From the NCBI GenBank assembly GCA_009777635.1, contig WRLK01000001.1, positions 1-64,000 of the forward strand: a stretch of 64,000 bases of DNA, written 5' to 3'. Source of the stretch: Oscillospiraceae bacterium. GTDB lineage: Bacteria > Bacillota > Clostridia > Oscillospirales > Ruminococcaceae. Below, in pieces: positions 15,881-24,355 of this stretch (positions are counted from its first letter, which is position 1; each line of letters opens with the position of its first letter). A model generated the notes under the pieces. It ran no database searches. It was not told where the DNA came from and was given only the letters and a program-made list of their open reading frames with translations. The position numbers and the translations under genes were made by a program.

Positions 15881-18049
15881 CTAACACTCGAACCAGCGCA
15901 CTTCCCCGCCTGAAAGCGTTAATCCGAAGCTTTCGCCTTTGCCGTTATAAACCGTAGTTTCCTGCGTCTCGCGGGCGTTGTTGCAGACGACATATCGCCC
16001 GTTTTCGGGGTAAGCGTGCACGTCGACGTTCGGGTTTTTTGAAAACCAGACGGTGAGCATATCTTCTTTGCCGCAGCTCCAAAGCAGGGCGCGATGCAAA
16101 AGCCGCGCGTTTTCGAAGCTGTACGGCAGCCCTCCGATATACACGGACCTGCCGCCGAAATACTCGTTTGCCGCAAGCTGGACTTCTTTGCCGCGATGAA
16201 TGAGGACGTCCGTGCCGGGAAGCGCGTAGACGCCTTTCGCGCCTTCGCCGAAATCAAATGCGGAGGCGTCCGCGATCTCTTCAGTGATGAAATGCGGCTT
16301 TTCGTCCCAGTTGTATTTGTCGTAGCCCAAGGTAAAGCCCGTTTCTTTTTCCACGCCGAGCGCCGACGCCAGCTGCAGCACGCGGCCCTGCCGCTGATGT
16401 CCCGACGGCTCGCCCACGCCGATAAACCCGCCGCCGTTTGCGATAAACCCGCGGATTGCCGTTGCAATCCGCTCGTCGGCCCAGTACCCGCCGCCGGTAT
16501 GCGCGGTGTCCATACCGCCAATGTTGAGGATCACATCGATGCCGTCAAGGATGCCGGGGCTTTCCAGAATATCGTCGAAGCTGATGAAGCTGACGTCATA
16601 AGGCGCGCCGGAAAGTATCTCGATCACGCCTGCGTAGCTGTAGTTTTGTTTTTGGTAAAGCGCGTGGTGTACCATGTGGCAGCCCCATGCCCGCGACTTG
16701 CCCCAGCAGTTGAGCACCGCGGCTTTTGCAAAGCAGAAAGGCGTCGTGCCTTTTACGTTGTCGTAAAACGTGCGAAACGCATCGCAAACGTCCGCGATGT
16801 AGCTGACAAAGCCGGGGAACTTAAGCGCCAGCTTTAAGTAGCCGCCGTAGCCGATCCTGTCGATCGGGCTTCGCATGATGGCGCGCCGGGCGGAAATCCA
16901 GTTGGATTTTGCCTCGCCGACAGGGTCGCCGCCCTCGTGGAAGGTGTCGGGGAAAAAGTACGGCAAAAACCGCCCTTCCGTATATTTTACGTCCTTGATG
17001 TCGCTGATGAGACGCAGGGTGCTTCCGTTGCCGACGCTGCCGACGACCGCGTCAAGCCCGATTTCCGCGAACTCCTCCATGAACGGCTCGACGCCGATGA
17101 AGTGGTCGCCTAAGAACATCATGGCTTCCCTTTTGTATTCGTGGCAGATGTCCACCATTTCCTTCGCAAGCTTTGCGACTTCGCGCCGCTGAAACGCCAT
17201 GAAATCCTTGTATTCTTTTGACGGCGCACGGTACTGGTTGTTGTAGTAGCCCTCGTCTATGATGTATTCCGCGCGAAACGGGTAGCCTGCCTCTTTTTCA
17301 AACTGCTCCAATATGTACGGGCTGACCGATGCGGAGTAGCCGTACCAGTCCACGTATTTTTCGCGCCGCAGCTCGTCAAACACCAGAGTGAACTGGTGAA
17401 AGAACGTGGTAAACCGTATCACGTCAACATGTGGGTTTTCCTCCAGAAACTTTCGCAGCCGCTTCATGGAGTACGCCTTTGTTTTCGGCTGCCGGACGTC
17501 GAACGTAAGCTCCGGCTCGCAGTCCTGCCAGTCGTTGACGACGGCGTTGTACATGTTCACGGGGTCCCAGATCAGGTACGCGAGAAAGCTCACCGTGTAC
17601 TCGTGGTACGGCTTTGCGCCGTGTACCGACACACAGCCGGAAGCTTCGTCAAAGCTCCACCCCGAGACCGGTACGGCCTCGCCCGTTGTGCGGTCGATAA
17701 CCTCCCACCAGCGCGCGATGTCGTCGCGCGCGTTCACCTGCATGAGCTGGTCGCTGACGCCGTCAAGCAGACGGATCGAAAGGCTTTCGCCCCTTGCCGT
17801 GTGAAAGCCGGTCGTCAGGTAGCATTGCTGGATCTCGTCGGGGTTTGCCTTTGCCCACGCGTTGTCCTTGCGCGTGGTGTAGTATGTGGCGTAAATCTTG
17901 GCGCCGCTTTCTTTAAGCTCCGTGGGAAACTGTGTGCCGTCGCAATCCCGAAGCGCGTCCCCGCCCCATTTTTTGAGAATCTCCAAGGTCTCGGGGATGA
18001 TATCCGCATCCGTCGGGATTGTCACGCGGCCTTTGATTTGATCGGTCAT
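15881..18049 (-). CDS. GH112 beta-galactoside phosphorylase
   Basis: This 722-residue cytoplasmic enzyme matches the GH112 family over its length (start GRVTIPTDADIIPETLEILKKWGGDALRDCDGT; RFTTFFHQFTLVFDELRREKYVDWYGYS; the glutaminase-like ILNIGGMDTAHTGG and FIANGGGFIGVGEPS region). The family phosphorolyses lacto-N-biose or galacto-N-biose (to galactose 1-phosphate and GlcNAc/GalNAc), or galactosyl-1,4-rhamnose. Sequence reading alone does not decide which. It is the last gene of a sugar ABC operon. A cytoplasmic GH29 fucosidase in the divergent operon favours milk- or mucin-type glycans. Confidence 0.88.
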   Translation of the reverse strand: MTDQIKGRVTIPTDADIIPETLEILKKWGGDALRDCDGTQFPTELKESGAKIYATYYTTRKDNAWAKANPDEIQQCYLTTGFHTARGESLSIRLLDGVSDQLMQVNARDDIARWWEVIDRTTGEAVPVSGWSFDEASGCVSVHGAKPYHEYTVSFLAYLIWDPVNMYNAVVNDWQDCEPELTFDVRQPKTKAYSMKRLRKFLEENPHVDVIRFTTFFHQFTLVFDELRREKYVDWYGYSASVSPYILEQFEKEAGYPFRAEYIIDEGYYNNQYRAPSKEYKDFMAFQRREVAKLAKEMVDICHEYKREAMMFLGDHFIGVEPFMEEFAEIGLDAVVGSVGNGSTLRLISDIKDVKYTEGRFLPYFFPDTFHEGGDPVGEAKSNWISARRAIMRSPIDRIGYGGYLKLALKFPGFVSYIADVCDAFRTFYDNVKGTTPFCFAKAAVLNCWGKSRAWGCHMVHHALYQKQNYSYAGVIEILSGAPYDVSFISFDDILESPGILDGIDVILNIGGMDTAHTGGGYWADERIATAIRGFIANGGGFIGVGEPSGHQRQGRVLQLASALGVEKETGFTLGYDKYNWDEKPHFITEEIADASAFDFGEGAKGVYALPGTDVLIHRGKEVQLAANEYFGGRSVYIGGLPYSFENARLLHRALLWSCGKEDMLTVWFSKNPNVDVHAYPENGRYVVCNNARETQETTVYNGKGESFGLTLSGGEVRWFEC

Positions 18050-18096
18050 TTATAATCTCTCCTATCCTTACGCTCTGATTGGTCTATTAGGGCGTG

Positions 18097-18966
18097 TTAT
18101 CCTTTTACGCCGCCCGCGCTGATACCTTGAATCAGGTATCGCTGCCCGACTGCAAACGCGGCAACCGTCGGGACAAGCACGATGACAAGCGCCGCGAACA
18201 ACGCAACCCAGTCCGCGTAGTATCCCTGCTGGATATAAAGCGAGGCGATCCCGATGGACAGCGTCATTTTTGACGCATCTGTCAGCATGACCAGTGCGAT
18301 GGGATAATCGTTCCACACCGCCATGGCGGAAAGCATGCATACCGTCATAATGCCAGGACGCGCCATCGGCGCGATGATCTGCGTGAGGATGCGGAAGTTC
18401 CCGCACCCGTCAATCATCGCGGCTTCTTCATACGCGCGGGGGATGGTGCGCATGAACCCCGTCATCAAAAAGATGGAAAACGGAAACTGCGTGACCGCGT
18501 AAAGCACCGCGTAAGGTATCACCTTGTTGGTAAGCCCCAGGCTGTTCATCTGCAAAAACAGCGGCGTCATAATGTAGGTGGCCTTGATGAAGATTGCCGC
18601 CATGAAAAAACCCAGAATCAGCCTTGATCCGAAAAACCTGTACCGCGCCAGAATATACGAGCATGGTATGACGCAGACGGTTACGACAACCAGCAAAACG
18701 ACAACGGCGATGACCGAGTTTAAAAAGTTCGTGCCGATGTCCGCCGCCTGAAAAGCCCGGTAATAGTTGTCTGTCTCAATCGATGTGGGCAAGGAGTAGG
18801 GGCTGCTTATGAATTCCGGATTTGATTTAAAGGAAGAAAGGATATTCCACAAGACGGGATAAAGCGTTACCGCCGTGACGGATAAGAGGAATAACCGCTG
18901 CGCCCACTGAAAGATATGATCTTTTAACCGTACGTTTTCCATATGCCTTGCATAGTCATTTGTCAT
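18097..18966 (-). CDS. carbohydrate ABC permease, MalG type
   Basis: This permease of about 290 residues has six membrane helices and the EAA loop (YEEAAMIDGCGNFRILTQIIAPMA), ending SAGGVKG. ATG at 18966 or the in-frame GTG at 18975 are both possible; AGGAAGGG lies 13 or 4 bp before them. It is the second permease of the GH112 operon, directly after the first. Confidence 0.87.
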   Translation of the reverse strand: MTNDYARHMENVRLKDHIFQWAQRLFLLSVTAVTLYPVLWNILSSFKSNPEFISSPYSLPTSIETDNYYRAFQAADIGTNFLNSVIAVVVLLVVVTVCVIPCSYILARYRFFGSRLILGFFMAAIFIKATYIMTPLFLQMNSLGLTNKVIPYAVLYAVTQFPFSIFLMTGFMRTIPRAYEEAAMIDGCGNFRILTQIIAPMARPGIMTVCMLSAMAVWNDYPIALVMLTDASKMTLSIGIASLYIQQGYYADWVALFAALVIVLVPTVAAFAVGQRYLIQGISAGGVKG

Positions 18967-18975
18967 GTTACGCAC

Positions 18976-19878
18976 CTACCCTTCCTGCCTGCTCGTGATA
19001 AACCGCGAGATTAGCGCAAGGCATACGGCCATTACGAGGGTAAACGCCGTGATTGCCATCGCGTAGCCAAACTGCCCGTTTCGTATGCCCTGGTTGTAAA
19101 TATACATGAGCAGTACGGTAGAAGCGCCGTTAGGCCCGCCGTTCGTCATGACGGATGAAAGCGCGAAGCTGCTGTCCAAAATACCGGAAACAGCAAAGAT
19201 GAACGTAATGCCCACAATATCCTTGATAAGCGGCAGCGTGATGCTGAACAGCTTTCGCACAGGCCCCGCGCCGTCAATGGTGGCGGCTTCGTAAACCTCG
19301 GTTGAAATGCCGTCAATCGCGGCGACATGTATGACCATGAAATATCCGGCTGATTGCCAGATAAACGCGACCGCGATCGTCCAAATCGCAGTTGTAGGCT
19401 CGGCGGCCCACGCCCGGGTGAATTCCCCTGCCCCCATAAACCCGAGGAACCCGTTTAGCAGGCCCATTGTCGGGTGGAACACAAACGACCATATAACGCC
19501 GATGACCGTCAGCGAAAGAATGCTCGGGAAGAAGAAAACCGTGCGGTAAAACCCGCGTTCGCGAAGCTTTGACTGCGTTACCATAAACGCAAGCAGCAGC
19601 GCGTTTACAATCGTGATGACGGGAGCTGCTGCAAGAAGCTTCAGCGTGTTTTGCAGCGCTTGGATAAATCGCCTGTCGCCGAACATGTAGGTATAGTTTT
19701 CAAGCCCGATAAAGTCCGCGCTATGATAAGTCAGCGTCCTTGCGTTTGTAAACGAAAGCCACAGTACCTGAACCGTCGGCCACAAAATGAAATAAAACGC
19801 AAGCCCAAGCGCCGGAAGCATACATACCGAAACAAAAAACCACGGGGTTTTGCTTTTCCTTTTCATACTGCTTTCCAC
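18976..19878 (-). CDS. carbohydrate ABC permease, MalF type
   Basis: This permease of about 300 residues has six membrane helices and an EAA loop (VYEAATIDGAGPVRKLFSITLPLI). The GTG at 19878 has GAAGGGCGG about 8 bp before it; the ATG at 19866 is an alternative. The longer TTG start at 19899 would lie inside the terminator stem and is rejected. It forms the import channel with the next gene. Confidence 0.85.
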   Translation of the reverse strand: MESSMKRKSKTPWFFVSVCMLPALGLAFYFILWPTVQVLWLSFTNARTLTYHSADFIGLENYTYMFGDRRFIQALQNTLKLLAAAPVITIVNALLLAFMVTQSKLRERGFYRTVFFFPSILSLTVIGVIWSFVFHPTMGLLNGFLGFMGAGEFTRAWAAEPTTAIWTIAVAFIWQSAGYFMVIHVAAIDGISTEVYEAATIDGAGPVRKLFSITLPLIKDIVGITFIFAVSGILDSSFALSSVMTNGGPNGASTVLLMYIYNQGIRNGQFGYAMAITAFTLVMAVCLALISRFITSRQEG

Positions 19879-19897
19879 GTTAAGCCGCCCTTCTTTC

Positions 19898-19937
19898 AAT
19901 AAACGCCCGGCAGTTATTCCGCCGGGCGTTTATTCAT
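19898..19937 (-). terminator. attenuator stem-loop between binding-protein and permease genes
   Basis: A perfect 14-bp stem (AATAAACGCCCGGC / GCCGGGCGTTTATT) with a 9-nt loop lies 30 bp after the binding-protein stop, with TTG/AAAG rather than a long U-run behind it. It should cause partial termination so that the binding protein is made in excess. Confidence 0.75.
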
Positions 19938-19963
19938 TAGAACCTGTATACCGCGATAACCGG

Positions 19964-21355
19964 TTATTGTCCGTCGGCAATCGCCTGATAGATGCCGTCC
20001 ATGTGTTCGCAATACTGTATTGCTGTCATTCTGCCGGAGAACAAGTCGCTCAATGGATTCCAAAGCTCGTCGCTTAACACAATCCTTGAGCCTTCTGGAA
20101 CCGACGCGAAACCTATGTTGATGTTCGCGGCGCCCGGCAGGCTGAATACGTTAAAGAAGCCGTAGATGTCTTCTGTGAGGAAAGGCCTTGCAAGCTCGCC
20201 GGCATTTTTGGTTGCCGCGACTTCGCTGTTGAGCTCGGCATATTTTGCAATCATCTCATCGGTGTAAAGGTAGCGCAGGAACAGCTTCGCGGCTTCAGGG
20301 TTCGCGGCCGCCGCAGGAATCGAGAACTGCCCGAGGCCGGTGTTGACGTAGCGGGGTGCGCCCTGGCTCATAGCGGGGCTGGGCGCAAGGCCGAAGCGAT
20401 AGCCGGGTGCTCGCTCGGCGTCCTTCATTTCGTCCTCCATCCACGGGCCATTGGGGATAAACAGCGCCCTGTTCATCATCTGGGCCGCCTGTGAATCCGT
20501 GTGGTTGAGGCCGACTGTGCCGGGCATCAGATAACCGCCGGTATAGATTTTTTCAAACTGCTCCATCACGGCGACGGTGCGCGGGTCCATCCATATGCCG
20601 GGCTCAAGGTTTTCAATCTTTGCGTAATCGGATCCAAGGGCCGAGGCAAGCGCCGAGGGAAGCACGCCGTCCCAGTATCCGGGGTATTGGCCTTGATATG
20701 TAAAGAGCGCGATGTCAAGCTCCTTCGCCTTGTCGCCAAGCGCAAAGAAATCATCCCATGTTACGGGCAAATCCCAGCCTTGCTCCGCAAAAAGGGCGGT
20801 GTTGTAGACAAGGGCCATCGGGTAAACGCCGCCGGGTGCAATGTAAACCCTGCCGTCGCCGTAAGGCGAGCACTTCAGGCTTTCCAGGGCGCCGTCGATA
20901 ATCTTGTCCCTGAGCGGTGCGTCGCTGTCATATTGCGGTCCGTTAAATACGTCCGTCAGGTCAAGGAGCCCTCTGTCCCTGATGAGCGCTTCGAGGATTC
21001 CTGTCTGGTCGTTGTCGGTTCCGTTCCAGAAATCCGGAGGATTGCCCGCAACAATGTTCGGGCGGATCACATCGCCGATATTCGGGCTGATTTGCAGATT
21101 GACCGTGATTTCCGGATGCTCTGCGCCGAATGTGTTTACAACCTCGTTCCAAAACGCGGGGCCGAATCCGCCCTCGAAGATCGCGAGGTTAAGCTCCTGG
21201 GTTTCGGCTTCAGCCGGAGCCGCGGGCGCTTCGGGCGCAGACTCCGCCGGGGCGGCAGGGGCCGGAGCGGGAGCCTCGGGTGCGGAGCCGCCGCAGCCTG
21301 CGAATATAACTGCGGTCAACATGGCAGCCATCAGGATCGCAAAAAGTTTTTTCAT
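19964..21355 (-). CDS. carbohydrate ABC substrate-binding lipoprotein of the GH112 locus
   Basis: This 463-residue SBP_bac_1 protein has a lipobox (VIFAGC, Cys about 21) and a long Ala/Pro/Glu linker (about 24-55), then the binding domain (LNLAIFEGGFGPAFWNEVVNTF..., NPPDFWNGTDND, FIPNGPWMEDEM). AGGAGG precedes the ATG. The ligand is probably the disaccharide cleaved by the GH112 enzyme. It is divergent from the kinase gene, which likely senses the same or a related sugar. Confidence 0.88.
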   Translation of the reverse strand: MKKLFAILMAAMLTAVIFAGCGGSAPEAPAPAPAAPAESAPEAPAAPAEAETQELNLAIFEGGFGPAFWNEVVNTFGAEHPEITVNLQISPNIGDVIRPNIVAGNPPDFWNGTDNDQTGILEALIRDRGLLDLTDVFNGPQYDSDAPLRDKIIDGALESLKCSPYGDGRVYIAPGGVYPMALVYNTALFAEQGWDLPVTWDDFFALGDKAKELDIALFTYQGQYPGYWDGVLPSALASALGSDYAKIENLEPGIWMDPRTVAVMEQFEKIYTGGYLMPGTVGLNHTDSQAAQMMNRALFIPNGPWMEDEMKDAERAPGYRFGLAPSPAMSQGAPRYVNTGLGQFSIPAAAANPEAAKLFLRYLYTDEMIAKYAELNSEVAATKNAGELARPFLTEDIYGFFNVFSLPGAANINIGFASVPEGSRIVLSDELWNPLSDLFSGRMTAIQYCEHMDGIYQAIADGQ

Positions 21356-21501
21356 GGATTATCCTCCTAATTTTTTGTGTTTATAGGTTTAAGGGTATAC
21401 ATATTATACATTTTTAAGCTTGATAAGGGTATAGACATGATTGATTTAAACATGGACTTTATTGACATCAGCGTGTATACTGGTTTGCATGGGAGGAATT
21501 G
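21356..21501. promoter_or_regulatory. divergent promoter region of the GH112 and kinase operons
   Basis: On the minus strand TATAAT (+ strand 21403-21408) is a good -10 without a clear -35. On the plus strand TATACT (about 21475-21480) is a plausible -10. Two direct repeats AAGGGTATA (21391-21399 and 21425-21433) flank the minus -10 and could be sites for the AraC-type response regulator. Confidence 0.45.
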
Positions 21502-23202
21502 ATGATGCGATACGAACGGTTGATTCGCGGCGTCAGCGTGCGCACGCGGCTTTTGGCGGCACTTTTGTTTGTGTCGATTGTCCCTGCCGTATTCATCGGC
21601 GTCTATGCGTATCACGCCTACACGCGCTCGATCACGGAAAAGCTCACAGATTCCGCGGTCCAGACAATCCGGCAGCTAAACGTCGCACTCACGCTGGAGC
21701 TGGAGCGCTACAAGAACTTAATCGACGACGTTTCCGTCTCGCCGGAGGTTCAGGAAATGCTGTTCACAAAAAACGGCGGCTACCCGCTCCGCCGCGAGAT
21801 AGACAGGATCGTAACCGACAAAAGCGGCTATCTTAGGTCGTTTCGCGTGGTGGACAGCGGCGGCGATACGCTGTACGACACGGGTTACGCGCGCATATCG
21901 CCCGGCGGGTTTTCGCCGCTTTTGCACTTGGCAGACGCTTCTTCCCCGAAAGACAGCCTGTACCATTTAAGCGGGCACCCCGTCGGGATTTTGGCCATCG
22001 GCCGCAGGGTCCACCTGTTCCCGCTGGGGCAGGAGCATATCGGCTACATCTTTGCGTTTGTCGACGATTACCTCTTAAACCAGAAGATCTTAAACGACAG
22101 CTCGTTCGGCGGCGGCGTGGCGCTGCTTTCGGCGGACGGCACGGCGATTTCGGGCAACATGACAAGCCCGGGCACACAGCTTTCGGATACATCGCTTTAT
22201 GCGGGGCTGATCGAAGCGTCCCGCGCGGGGAGCGATTCTTTCACCGCCGACGTGGGCGGTACGCCGTCCCTTGTCGTGTATAGCCGCAACGACCAGTACG
22301 ACGCATATCTGGTAGCGGCAATCCCGCTTTCCTATATCCATGACGAAGCGGCGCACACCGGACAGCGGATCGTGCTGCTTGTCGTGGTGGCGGCGGCATT
22401 GAGCGCGGCGATTTCGATGCTGATTTACCGCAGCATCGCAGCCCCCATCAAGAAAATCGTCTCAAAGTGCCATACGGGAGGCGGAAGCATAAACGACAAA
22501 AGCCCCGACGAAATCGGATTTCTCGCGCGCGCCATAGACCAATACGCCGCGGATTTGGATGCGTTGACGCAAATGCGCGTCGCCGACCAGCGGCGCAAAC
22601 GTGAGCTTGAGCTTGCGGCGCTTCAATACCAAATCAACCCGCATTTTTTGTTTAATACCCTCGGCACGCTGAAATGGGCCGCCGTCATCAACGACGCGCC
22701 GCCTGTCATCAGCGAGGGCATCACCTCGCTCTCGCAGCTTTTGCAGACAGTGCTGCTCAAAAGCGACGAGATGATCCCCCTTCGCGAGGAGCTCCATAAT
22801 CTGGCGCATTATTTAATCATACAAAAGATTCGATACGCCGACTGCTTCAAGGTGGTAAACGAAATCGATGAAACGGTCATGGACAGTATGATTCCGCGGT
22901 TTATTCTGCAGCCGCTTGTTGAAAACGCCGTGCTTCACGGCTCCGAGGGCGGCGAGCGGCAAATCGTCATCACCGTGCGCTGCAGGCGTGTGCCGAAAGG
23001 TGTATTGCTCGAGATTGAAGACGACGGCGGCGGGTTTGACCCCGCGCGCGTGAAAAACGCGCCGGACGGGCGATTTTCGGGAATCGGCCTTTCCAATGTG
23101 GACGACCGGCTGAAGCTTTATTTCGGCGAGGAAAGCAAGCTTGAAATTAGCAGTGGTCAGGGCAAGGGGACAGTTTGCCGCGTTGTGATCCCCGAAAAGT
23201 AA
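21502..23202 (+). CDS. YesM-type sensor histidine kinase
   Basis: This 566-residue membrane kinase has a transmembrane helix (about 18-40), an extracellular Cache-like sensor (40-290), a second helix (about 293-315), a HAMP-like linker, the His_kinase motif with phospho-acceptor His (ALQYQINPHFLFNT) and HATPase boxes LVENAVLHG, DDGGGFDP and GIGLSNVDDR. ATG 21502 was chosen; GGGAGG is 5-8 bp upstream. It phosphorylates the next gene's product and probably senses extracellular glycan-derived sugar. Confidence 0.92.
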   Translation: MMRYERLIRGVSVRTRLLAALLFVSIVPAVFIGVYAYHAYTRSITEKLTDSAVQTIRQLNVALTLELERYKNLIDDVSVSPEVQEMLFTKNGGYPLRREIDRIVTDKSGYLRSFRVVDSGGDTLYDTGYARISPGGFSPLLHLADASSPKDSLYHLSGHPVGILAIGRRVHLFPLGQEHIGYIFAFVDDYLLNQKILNDSSFGGGVALLSADGTAISGNMTSPGTQLSDTSLYAGLIEASRAGSDSFTADVGGTPSLVVYSRNDQYDAYLVAAIPLSYIHDEAAHTGQRIVLLVVVAAALSAAISMLIYRSIAAPIKKIVSKCHTGGGSINDKSPDEIGFLARAIDQYAADLDALTQMRVADQRRKRELELAALQYQINPHFLFNTLGTLKWAAVINDAPPVISEGITSLSQLLQTVLLKSDEMIPLREELHNLAHYLIIQKIRYADCFKVVNEIDETVMDSMIPRFILQPLVENAVLHGSEGGERQIVITVRCRRVPKGVLLEIEDDGGGFDPARVKNAPDGRFSGIGLSNVDDRLKLYFGEESKLEISSGQGKGTVCRVVIPEK

Positions 23203-23224
23203 CCGGCGAAAAGGGAGGGTGGCT

Positions 23225-24355
23225 ATGTATAAGGTATTGTTCGCGGAGGACGAAGCCCTCATGCGCATGGCGTTCAGCAAAATGATGGACTGGGACAATT
23301 CCGGCTTTCAGCTTGCCGCGGTTGTTGCAAACGGCGCGGAGGCGCTTTCGTACATCGAAAAAAACAAGGTGGACGTCCTCATCACGGATTTAAAAATGCC
23401 CGTGATGGACGGCCTTGAGCTGATTGAAGCGTTAAAGGAAAGAAGCTTTCGCGGCGTGATTCTCGTCCTGAGTAATTACACGGACTTTGAGCTGGTGAGG
23501 AAAGCGCTGACAAGGGGCGCCGCCGACTACATGCTGAAGCTGAACATTGACGGCGAGGCATTGCTAAAACAATTAAATGAGGCCGCTGAAATCCTAAAAG
23601 GCGAAAAAGCGGGCAATCCGCGCCAGAGAGGCGATTCGCCTGCTTCAGATGTATTTTTCTATCCGTCGCAGCACCATATCCATAACCGGCTGGATATGAA
23701 ATTTGACTGTCTGCCGGAAAGCTTCTCCGCGTCAAAAACGGCCGCCAAATACATTTCACTCTATTACGGGCAAGGCGCTGCGGCTGCGGAGGAATACATG
23801 TCAACGCTCATGTCGCGCTGTGCCGCACTGCCTGTGCATCCGCCGGAAGCAAAAGCCTTTTTCATTGCGACGGCGCAGAAAATTGCCGCCGCCGTTCACG
23901 GGGATATCAACGAAAAGCGGGAGCTTGACCACATACAGGACGCCGGGCGCTTTCTCTCGGAGCTTTGCGCGTGGCTTTCGGCGCTTTTGGAGGAAGCCCG
24001 CCTGCCGCAGTTTTTGCAGTTTGCGCTTTATAAAAAAGAGGTGCGCGACGCGCTTTTGTTTATCCACTTCCATTTTACCGAAAAGATTACCCTCGACGAT
24101 GTGGCAAAGGCAGTAAACTTAAACCGCAACTATTTGTGCCGCCTGTTCAAGCAGGAAACGGGCGTCTCCATGTTCGCCTATTTAAACGACCTTCGGATGA
24201 AAAAAGCCGCCGCGCTGATTGAGGCGGGCGACACGTATATGCGCGGGGTGGCTGCTGCCGTGGGCATAGACGACCAGTTTTATTTTGCGAGGGTCTTTAA
24301 AAAATACCATAAAGTTCCGCCAAGTAAATACGGAAAGCCGAGGGGAAAAACATGA
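23225..24355 (+). CDS. YesN-type response regulator with AraC output domain
   Basis: This 376-residue regulator has an N-terminal receiver (1-120; EDE acidic pair, phospho-Asp in DVLITDLKMP, Lys in DYMLKL), a helical middle and a C-terminal AraC double HTH (about 275-375; ITLDDVAKAVNLNRNYLCRLFKQETGVS). ATG 23225 follows AGGGAGGG. It lies 22 bp after the kinase and overlaps the fucosidase by 4 bp. It likely activates the divergent GH112 operon and its own operon. Confidence 0.92.
   Translation: MYKVLFAEDEALMRMAFSKMMDWDNSGFQLAAVVANGAEALSYIEKNKVDVLITDLKMPVMDGLELIEALKERSFRGVILVLSNYTDFELVRKALTRGAADYMLKLNIDGEALLKQLNEAAEILKGEKAGNPRQRGDSPASDVFFYPSQHHIHNRLDMKFDCLPESFSASKTAAKYISLYYGQGAAAAEEYMSTLMSRCAALPVHPPEAKAFFIATAQKIAAAVHGDINEKRELDHIQDAGRFLSELCAWLSALLEEARLPQFLQFALYKKEVRDALLFIHFHFTEKITLDDVAKAVNLNRNYLCRLFKQETGVSMFAYLNDLRMKKAAALIEAGDTYMRGVAAAVGIDDQFYFARVFKKYHKVPPSKYGKPRGKT

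Noticed and set aside
16094..18055. Long open frames on the plus strand opposite the GH112 gene
   Set aside because: They are shadows of a codon-biased gene, with no ribosome sites, no recognisable domains and Arg/Val-rich low-complexity translations.
20501..21386. Two overlapping plus-strand frames (289 and 160 residues) opposite the binding-protein gene
   Set aside because: The opposite strand is a clear lipoprotein gene; the frames mirror its Ala/Pro-rich linker.
21391..21433. AAGGGTATA repeats as further copies of the LAL box
   Set aside because: They share only TATACCC, lack the second half-site, and the distance to the -10 does not fit.
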